IMG/VR virus record: IMGVR_UViG_3300020473_000120
Location: 1-24,409 of that record
Reading direction: 5' to 3' (one strand)
DNA length: 24,409 nucleotides
Origin: a virus
A program made the translations under genes and the position numbers. The notes below the pieces were generated by a model. That model ran no database searches. It worked only from the letters and a program-made list of their open reading frames with translations, and had not been told where the DNA came from. This document shows positions 24,140 to 24,409 of this stretch, piece after piece (the stretch's first letter is position 1; each line of letters starts with the position of its first letter).

Positions 24140-24226
24140 GTTCAAGGTTATGAGTCTATAAGATTGGGATTCAAGGTTATGATTCTATAGTAGTGGGATT
24201 CAAGATTATGAGTCTATAGGAGTGGG
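24140..24226 (+). repeat. Three tandem 29-bp direct repeats (possible promoters or iterons)
   Basis: Units start at 24140, 24169 and 24198, exactly 29 bp apart with no spacer. All contain TTCAAG, then TTATGA, TCTATA and a TGGG end. The core of unit 3, GAGTCTATAGGAGTGGG, recalls T7-type phage polymerase promoters (CTATAGGGAG around the start site), and AGGAG could also act as a ribosome site for the ATG at 24227. Unit 1 differs most in the last third (TATAAGATTGGG). The precise head-to-tail order also fits iterons. Confidence 0.75.
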
Positions 24227-24385
24227 ATGTCACGAGTTGATTTTAAATATAAGGATGATAAATACACATATCTTTCAGGCTTTCATGGTAAAAGCTGGGG
24301 TATTTCTTTAACAGATTTTATACTCGGTTGCGTTTCACGCACCGAGCGTCAAGGTTCCGATTCTATAGGAGTGGCAGGTAGATAA
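24227..24385 (+). CDS. Possible small protein, 52 aa
   Basis: An ATG directly after the third 29-bp repeat, with AGGAG four bases upstream, opens a 52-codon frame ending in TAA at 24385. The product starts MSRVDFKYKDDKYTYLSGFH and continues with a KSWGISLTDFILGCVSRTER segment, a plausible mixed polar and aromatic protein. The last 13 codons are made of the fourth repeat copy, which argues that the end may be accidental. Codon choice resembles the neighbouring genes. No family recognised. Confidence 0.4.
   Translation: MSRVDFKYKDDKYTYLSGFHGKSWGISLTDFILGCVSRTERQGSDSIGVAGR
24347..24375 (+). repeat. Fourth, displaced copy of the 29-bp repeat
   Basis: Matches the tandem units over TCAAGGTT and GATTCTATAGGAGTGG, with differences at the first two, two middle and last bases. 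It begins 149 bp after the start of unit 3. It has lost the ATG found in the other three units but keeps the TCTATAGGAGTGG core, so this core is likely the functional part. It could drive or serve a gene just right of the window. Confidence 0.65.
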
Positions 24386-24409
24386 TCTTTCCTCTTGTGT
24401 GTTTCGGAT

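Noticed and set aside
24140-24226. CRISPR array (29-bp repeats)
   Set aside because: The units are joined directly without spacers, and no cas genes are present.

Overview
The window is part of the genome of a tailed double-stranded DNA bacteriophage (Caudoviricetes). It holds an ATPase/nuclease terminase, a portal, a tail-assembly chaperone, tail fibres, glycine-rich adhesin-type proteins and a giant virion protein, packed with almost no space between genes. No host genes, tRNAs, integrase or insertion sequences were seen. A giant internal-type protein close after the portal, with no tape measure, tail-tube or sheath gene recognised, fits a podovirus-like particle better than a sipho- or myovirus. 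The fibre N-termini, glycine-rich tips and small appendage genes are of the kind common in uncultured aquatic phages. An actinobacterial host is possible from the general look of the portal, but this is only an impression.

Layout. (1) Positions 21857 down to 1 form one leftward operon of 18 genes that runs off the left edge. In transcription order it encodes: a 128-aa appendage protein; a fibre and glycine-rich pair (337 and 306 aa); a 126-aa appendage protein; a second, paralogous fibre and glycine-rich pair (280 and 283 aa); three related beta-rich proteins (194, 172 and 175 aa); a tail-assembly chaperone (102 aa); a 20-residue-repeat protein (230 aa); an Ig-like protein (100 aa); a large terminase with a small-terminase-like N-terminus; the portal; a 143-aa Pro/Ala/Gly-rich protein; a giant protein of about 2655 aa; a 622-aa protein with a peptidoglycan-binding-like segment; and a truncated protein carrying M15-peptidase-like and lytic-transglycosylase-like segments that both lack expected catalytic residues. 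Eight of the 17 gene junctions are TAATG, so stop and start codons share one base. No major capsid gene was recognised; it is probably left of the window.

(2) Positions 21858-22868 are about 1 kb without a convincing gene, between the leftward operon and a rightward gene. By eye it is richer in G+C than the genes and dense in perfect hairpins. It ends in a 95-nt element that folds on paper into a three-way junction (22705-22799), followed by an extended -10 promoter.

(3) Positions 22869-23732 hold one rightward gene of unknown function (287 aa) with its own promoter and a textbook rho-independent terminator.

(4) Positions 23775-24409 are mostly non-coding: more hairpins, three head-to-tail 29-bp repeats plus a fourth displaced copy, and a possible 52-aa gene between them. 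The repeats could be phage promoters or iterons.

The leftward operon supplies DNA packaging, portal, ejection or internal proteins and host-recognition appendages. The rightward side looks like the edge of an early or regulatory region. The best candidates for something undescribed are the structured non-coding DNA (three-way junction, twin bulged hairpins, 29-bp repeats), the duplicated adhesin cassette, and the doubly degenerate cell-wall enzyme.
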